DNA of 8,638 nt from Anaerolineales bacterium (GTDB lineage Bacteria; Chloroflexota; Anaerolineae; Promineifilales; Promineifilaceae). The translations under genes and the position numbers were made by a program. Below are positions 5,360 through 8,638 of the stretch, one piece after another (positions within the stretch are counted from its first letter, which is position 1; each line of letters begins with the position of its first letter). The stretch is from NCBI GenBank assembly GCA_020432595.1, contig JAGQGA010000199.1:1-8638 (forward strand), written 5' to 3'. The notes under the pieces were generated by a model that saw only the letters and a list, made by a program, of their open reading frames with translations, searched no databases and was not told where the DNA came from.

Positions 5360-8170
5360 TCACTTCCCCTGCCAGCGATAGGCAAAGGCGTATGTCCCAC
5401 TGCCTACTTCGATGACCACATCCTGACCTTCCTGAACGGCCGTTTCTACCCCCTCAAACGCTTGCCCGACAGCCCCAGGCAAATGAATCGTCGCCCTCGT
5501 ATTGGGCGGGATAGTGACCTCCACCCGCATCATCCCCTCTTTCACTTCCCAACCCGACACAATTTCACCATAAACGGATTGATAAGTGGCCTTTGCCCAA
5601 CTCAACTTTTCATGGGGATGAGGGTGAATCACAATGTGCTTGTAACCTGGCAGTGCCTTATCCAATCCTGCCACATAACGATAGAGCCACCCTCCCACAC
5701 AGCCAAAGGCATAGTGGTTGTATGACGTAACCTGCACCGTGCCATCTGGCTTAATGGCATCCCACTTTTCCCAAATCGTGGTTGCGCCCTGCTCCACTTC
5801 ATAGAGCCAGGAGGGGCATTCAGTTTGGAACAGCAATTTATAGGCGATGTCAGAACGGCCGTTCTCGCACAACACATCCAACAAATACGGCACAGACACA
5901 AACCCCGTGTCCAACTTATACCCATTTTGGGCGATGAGTTTGACGAGTTGGTGGGTGAGCAACGGCCGTTTCTCCTCCGCCACCGCCCGCGCCTGCAACG
6001 CCAACACATACATCCCCTGATAATGATGCAGCGGCAGCTTACCCTCATCATCCACATACTCCGCCGCAAACGCCTCTCGGATTTTACCGTTCAGAGACGA
6101 ATATCGCTGGTAATCATCTTCTCTGCCCAACACCTGCGCCACCTGCGCCATCAATTCCGTGTTGTAAGCATACGAAGTAGAAGCCGTTATCTCCTTAGTA
6201 TATTCCGCACCCAGCATGGGACTGCCGTGAACGGCCGTCAAACTCGGCATCAACCAATCGCCAAAATGAAAACCCGTATTCCACAAATATCGCTGCCGTT
6301 CACGAGCCTCTGGCGTCAACTCCTCCCCCAGCCGCTCAGGGACACCCATCTCCGCCTCACGCTGCACATAATCCAGCCAGCGCACCATCGTCTCGTAATT
6401 CTCAGCCAAAACGCGCTCATCCCCATAAAATTGATACAGCACCCAGGGTACAACCACACACGCATCCCCCCAACCCGCCGACGTATGCTGCCCAGCGTGC
6501 AGCGTATCAAACATCTCAATATAGCTCTGCCAATACGGCACAATCACCGGCACTTGCCCATTCTCCCGCTGATCCTTTTGCAAGCTGTACAGCCAGCGCG
6601 TAAAAAAAGGATAGACATCCATGTTAAAGCAAGCCGTCGCAATAAAAATCTGGGCATCTCCCGTGAAACCAGCCCGTTCGCGCTGCGGACAATCGGTAGG
6701 CAGCGAAGCCATATTGCCCCGTTGGCTCCAATAAATATTCTTCAGCAACTGGTTCAGCCGCTCATCGGAGCAGGCAAAGCTGCCCGAATCACGCATATCA
6801 GACACCATCACCAACCCCACAAAATCACCCAGTTGGGGTTCGCCCGGATAACCCGTCAGGCGCACATAACGAAAACCGTGCATGGTAAACAGGGGTTCAT
6901 ACTGCTCCGCGCCACCCCCCTTCGCCACATACACATCCCGCTGGTCTTTGTTACGAGTATGGATTTGGTGCAGGGCATTGCCCTCGGCATCCAGCATCTC
7001 AAAATAATCCAACACAATTTCCGTTGGGGCAGCAGCCTGCACCTGCATCCGCATTTTGCCGTTGATGTTTTGCCCAAAATCCACCACCGTTTCGCCTTTG
7101 GGTGTGTGCAAAATGGCAACAGGCGCGATCTCTTCCACCACACGCAGCGGCTCACCATAATGCGCCACCAGATTGGCGTAGCCATAATCGGCAATATTCA
7201 CAGCCTGCCACGCCTGGTCGTCAAAATCTGGTTCATGCCAGTTGCCCAGTTCCAAATTGGCATCATATCGCTCGCCAATGGATAAATCGGAATAGACCAG
7301 TGCGCCTGTGGCTGATTTGAAATCGCTGTCGGAGATGATGGTGGTAGAACGGCCGTTTTCATACACCACCTCCAACTGCACCAACAACGCCAACATATCC
7401 CCATACAAACAACTACTCCCTGGCAAACCCACCCGCCCACAATACCAGCCATCCCCCAGCACCGCCCCCAAAACATTGGCTCCTGGCTTGATGAGATCAG
7501 TCACATCATAGGTCTGATATTGCAAGTAGCTGTCATAAGCCGTCGCTTCGGGCGCAAGTTCCAAATCGCCCACACGCACCCCATTCAGTGTCAACTGATA
7601 CACGCCATGCGCGGTGGCATAAAGTCTGGCTTTGCTGATGGCATTCTGCGCCACAAAGCCCTTGCGTAAATATTGGCACGGATTGAGCCGAGCATAATCA
7701 TCCCCTGGCATGGGCGAATTCATGCCAAAGTTTTGGAAGGCGGGAATCGTGGGTTCGGGCTGGGCTGGTTTCTGCTCTGGTTCAATCCATTGGGCTTGCC
7801 AATCTGTGGCATGGAGGAGGGCGGTTTCCCAAACGGCCGTTTCACTCCATCCCGTCACCACATCCCCCTCATCCCACACCCGCACCCGCCAAAAATAACG
7901 CTGCCGCGACACCAAATCCGCCCCCGCATACACCACAGCCACCGACTGATCCGACAACACCTTGCCCGAATCCCAAACGAACTTCTCCCACTCCTCCGTT
8001 ATGGACACCTGCACCTGATAAGCCGTCTGCCTCACACCACGCCGATTGGCCGCCAGCTTCCAGCTTAAAGACGGCCGTTTCACATCAATCCCCAAAGGAT
8101 TTTCAAGGGATTCGCACAGCAGAGAATAGAGAGATACGCGCTCGTTTGTCATTATTTCATCCATCATCAT
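5360..8170 (-). CDS. Alpha-L-rhamnosidase, glycoside hydrolase family 78
   Basis: Hydrolyses terminal alpha-L-rhamnose from glycosides with inversion. The 936 residues show the full GH78 plan: an N-terminal fibronectin-like/beta domain (about 10-120, SLENPLGID and RPSLSW), the carbohydrate-binding beta domains (about 160-450, FGQNINGKMRM at 365-375), an (alpha/alpha)6 barrel (about 455-835), and a C-terminal beta domain (about 840-936). Catalytic-site acids match Bacillus RhaB (D567, E572, D579, E841) in spacing: D493, E498 and D505 in DCPQRERAGFTGDAQ, and E801 in TTIWEKWD. There is no hydrophobic signal peptide, so the enzyme is probably cytoplasmic and acts on imported rhamnosides. The start is uncertain: ATGs at 8170, 8167, 8164 and 8152 are in frame and none has a strong ribosome site; GGATGA precedes 8152. 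It is the first gene of the rhamnose run and carries five AACGGCCGTT sites. Confidence 0.95.
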   Translation of the reverse strand: MMMDEIMTNERVSLYSLLCESLENPLGIDVKRPSLSWKLAANRRGVRQTAYQVQVSITEEWEKFVWDSGKVLSDQSVAVVYAGADLVSRQRYFWRVRVWDEGDVVTGWSETAVWETALLHATDWQAQWIEPEQKPAQPEPTIPAFQNFGMNSPMPGDDYARLNPCQYLRKGFVAQNAISKARLYATAHGVYQLTLNGVRVGDLELAPEATAYDSYLQYQTYDVTDLIKPGANVLGAVLGDGWYCGRVGLPGSSCLYGDMLALLVQLEVVYENGRSTTIISDSDFKSATGALVYSDLSIGERYDANLELGNWHEPDFDDQAWQAVNIADYGYANLVAHYGEPLRVVEEIAPVAILHTPKGETVVDFGQNINGKMRMQVQAAAPTEIVLDYFEMLDAEGNALHQIHTRNKDQRDVYVAKGGGAEQYEPLFTMHGFRYVRLTGYPGEPQLGDFVGLVMVSDMRDSGSFACSDERLNQLLKNIYWSQRGNMASLPTDCPQRERAGFTGDAQIFIATACFNMDVYPFFTRWLYSLQKDQRENGQVPVIVPYWQSYIEMFDTLHAGQHTSAGWGDACVVVPWVLYQFYGDERVLAENYETMVRWLDYVQREAEMGVPERLGEELTPEARERQRYLWNTGFHFGDWLMPSLTAVHGSPMLGAEYTKEITASTSYAYNTELMAQVAQVLGREDDYQRYSSLNGKIREAFAAEYVDDEGKLPLHHYQGMYVLALQARAVAEEKRPLLTHQLVKLIAQNGYKLDTGFVSVPYLLDVLCENGRSDIAYKLLFQTECPSWLYEVEQGATTIWEKWDAIKPDGTVQVTSYNHYAFGCVGGWLYRYVAGLDKALPGYKHIVIHPHPHEKLSWAKATYQSVYGEIVSGWEVKEGMMRVEVTIPPNTRATIHLPGAVGQAFEGVETAVQEGQDVVIEVGSGTYAFAYRWQGK

Positions 8171-8195
8171 ATTCTTGTACGCAAAACAAGAAATG

Positions 8196-8302
8196 ACACA
8201 GAGTTACACAGAGATAAGAAAGAGTTTCACAGAGAAAGCGAGAAAAACAACTCTTTTCTTCTCCCTGCTTCTCAGTGTCTTCTCTGTGAGCCTCTGTGTA
8301 AC
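8196..8302. repeat. CACAGAG repeats forming a split inverted repeat
   Basis: GTTACACAGAG (8203-8213) and TCACAGAGAA (8227-8236) each have an exact reverse complement on the right: TTCTCTGTGA (8280-8289) and CTCTGTGTAAC (8292-8302). The spacers differ between the arms. A third ACACAGAG copy starts at 8196, and an inner pair AAAGAGTT/AACTCTTT (8219-8226, 8249-8256) offers an alternative fold. The region is purine-rich on the left and pyrimidine-rich on the right. I recall similar CTCTGTG-type intergenic words in many environmental genomes, but cannot check this here. Confidence 0.7.
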
Positions 8303-8371
8303 GTTTTTGGTTCTGGCTTGTCCAGGTTAAGTTTTATGGGTAACAGCTTCATATTACACAAAAGAGAAAAT

Positions 8372-8392
8372 CTTTGCGCCTTTGCGTGAAAC
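8372..8392. repeat. CTTTGCG direct repeat
   Basis: Two CTTTGCG copies (8372-8378 and 8380-8386) separated by one base and followed by TGAAAC. They stand 11 bases beyond the dehydrogenase stop codon. The word resembles dispersed intergenic CTTTGCG motifs that I remember from unrelated bacteria; this recollection is unverified. Confidence 0.45.
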
Positions 8393-8402
8393 TTCTTGAT
8401 CT

Positions 8403-8638
8403 CTATTTCACATAAACAACTGTTTCATTTTCCAGCGACTCAATTGCCGCCGCCAACACCTTTTGCGCTGCCAGCCCTTCCGCCGCCGAGCCATCAATAT
8501 CGGTCGGAGCCACACCCTCGCTCACCTGCTCCAAAAAGCGGTGAATGCGGCTTTTGAAGGTGTTTTCAAAGGAGTGGAAACCGCCAAAAACAGGGTCGGT
8601 ATAGACCGTTTTCTCCAAATTACCCGCCGGATAAAGCG
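8403..8638 (-). CDS. Probable Gfo/Idh/MocA oxidoreductase, C-terminal end (5' cut by window edge)
   Basis: The frame is open from the right edge to the TAG at 8405-8403 and gives 77 residues. The TTG at 8618 is not a real start, because the frame continues upstream as LYPAGN before the LEKTVYTDP segment. The end RIHRFLEQVSEG, then DIDGSAAEGLAAQKVLAAAI and ESLENETVVYVK, matches the last helices and strand of NAD(P)-dependent Gfo/Idh/MocA sugar dehydrogenases, where a helix after a D-G-x-x-A/G-L motif ends the protein. The Rossmann domain and catalytic residues are outside the window, so the substrate cannot be judged. It lies upstream of the rhamnosidase on the same strand after a 232-base gap and may be a separate transcript. 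Confidence 0.7.
   Translation of the reverse strand, partial: LYPAGNLEKTVYTDPVFGGFHSFENTFKSRIHRFLEQVSEGVAPTDIDGSAAEGLAAQKVLAAAIESLENETVVYVK

Larger units (their letters stand above)
520..8078. repeat. Highly iterated palindrome AACGGCCGTT (9 full, 12 core copies)
   Basis: Perfect AACGGCCGTT starts at 520, 2876, 3753, 4566, 5435, 5854, 5961, 7348 and 7832. The core ACGGCCGT also occurs at 3666, 6231 and 8071 with one edge mismatch each. One-step variants are ACGGCCGG at 2019 and ACGGCCGC at 4033. Chance predicts about 0.13 copies of a given 8-mer and under 0.01 of a given 10-mer in this length with equal bases. All copies lie inside coding regions of the rhamnose genes; none lies in spacers or in the toxin-antitoxin module. 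The motif is read as Thr-Ala-Val, Asn-Gly-Arg or Arg-Pro depending on frame, so protein sequence does not explain it. Confidence 0.93.
8171..8402. other. Repeat-rich gene-free spacer, probable promoter region of the rhamnose operon
   Basis: A 232-base stretch between the dehydrogenase stop and the rhamnosidase start. I find no coding frame of merit. It holds the CACAGAG inverted-repeat cluster and a CTTTGCG direct repeat described separately. The rhamnose operon promoter should lie here because the next gene upstream is of another kind. TAATAT near 8350 (minus strand) could be a -10 box, but I see no matching -35 and make no promoter call. Confidence 0.5.

Noticed and set aside
5825..7285. 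486-codon open frame on the plus strand inside the rhamnosidase gene
   Set aside because: Antisense to a clear GH78 gene with intact catalytic motifs; its translation is rich in His, Arg, Ile and Gln with no recognisable domain. It is a by-product of codon usage on the other strand.
8196..8235. CRISPR-like array from repeated CACAGAG words
   Set aside because: Repeats are only 7-8 bases, spacing is irregular, and the copies are better explained as arms of an inverted repeat.
8403..8618. Separate 71-residue gene starting at TTG 8618
   Set aside because: The frame stays open to the window edge with sensible family sequence, so it is the end of a longer gene.

Overview
The window reads as an L-rhamnose uptake-and-catabolism gene cluster from a bacterium, almost all of it on the minus strand. 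Hand counts of single 60-base lines suggest roughly 45-70 % GC in the rhamnose genes. I cannot name the organism from sequence alone. The protein styles and the dense AACGGCCGTT palindrome make me think of an environmental Chloroflexota (Anaerolineae-type) genome, but that is a guess.

Layout in transcription order (right to left). (1) 8403 to the right edge: C-terminal end of a probable Gfo/Idh/MocA dehydrogenase. (2) 8171-8402: a gene-free, repeat-rich spacer. (3) 5360-8170: a GH78 alpha-L-rhamnosidase with no visible signal peptide. (4) 4362-5342: a YajO-like aldo/keto reductase. (5) 3492-4289: a TIM-barrel sugar-phosphate isomerase/epimerase. (6) 3159-3482: L-rhamnose mutarotase rhaM. (7) 1835-3091: L-rhamnose isomerase rhaA. 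(8) 1132-1834: a two-gene antitoxin/PIN-toxin module on the opposite strand. (9) 1-1081: rhamnulokinase rhaB, cut by the left edge.

How the genes fit together: the rhamnosidase releases L-rhamnose from rhamnosides, RhaM interconverts its anomers, RhaA makes L-rhamnulose and RhaB phosphorylates it. The next step, rhamnulose-1-phosphate aldolase, is not in the window. The aldo/keto reductase and the epimerase-like protein are accessory, and their substrates are unknown. No transporter or regulator is visible.

The two most notable features are not ordinary genes. First, the perfect 10-base palindrome AACGGCCGTT occurs nine times, and its core ACGGCCGT twelve times, always inside the rhamnose genes and in all three reading frames. 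This resembles the highly iterated palindrome HIP1 of cyanobacteria but with a different sequence. Second, an AT-richer toxin-antitoxin cassette with its own extended -10 promoter sits head-on between rhaA and rhaB, and its stop codon directly abuts that of rhaA. Two intergenic hairpins built from short repeated words, and a CACAGAG/CTTTGCG repeat region upstream of the rhamnosidase, complete the picture.
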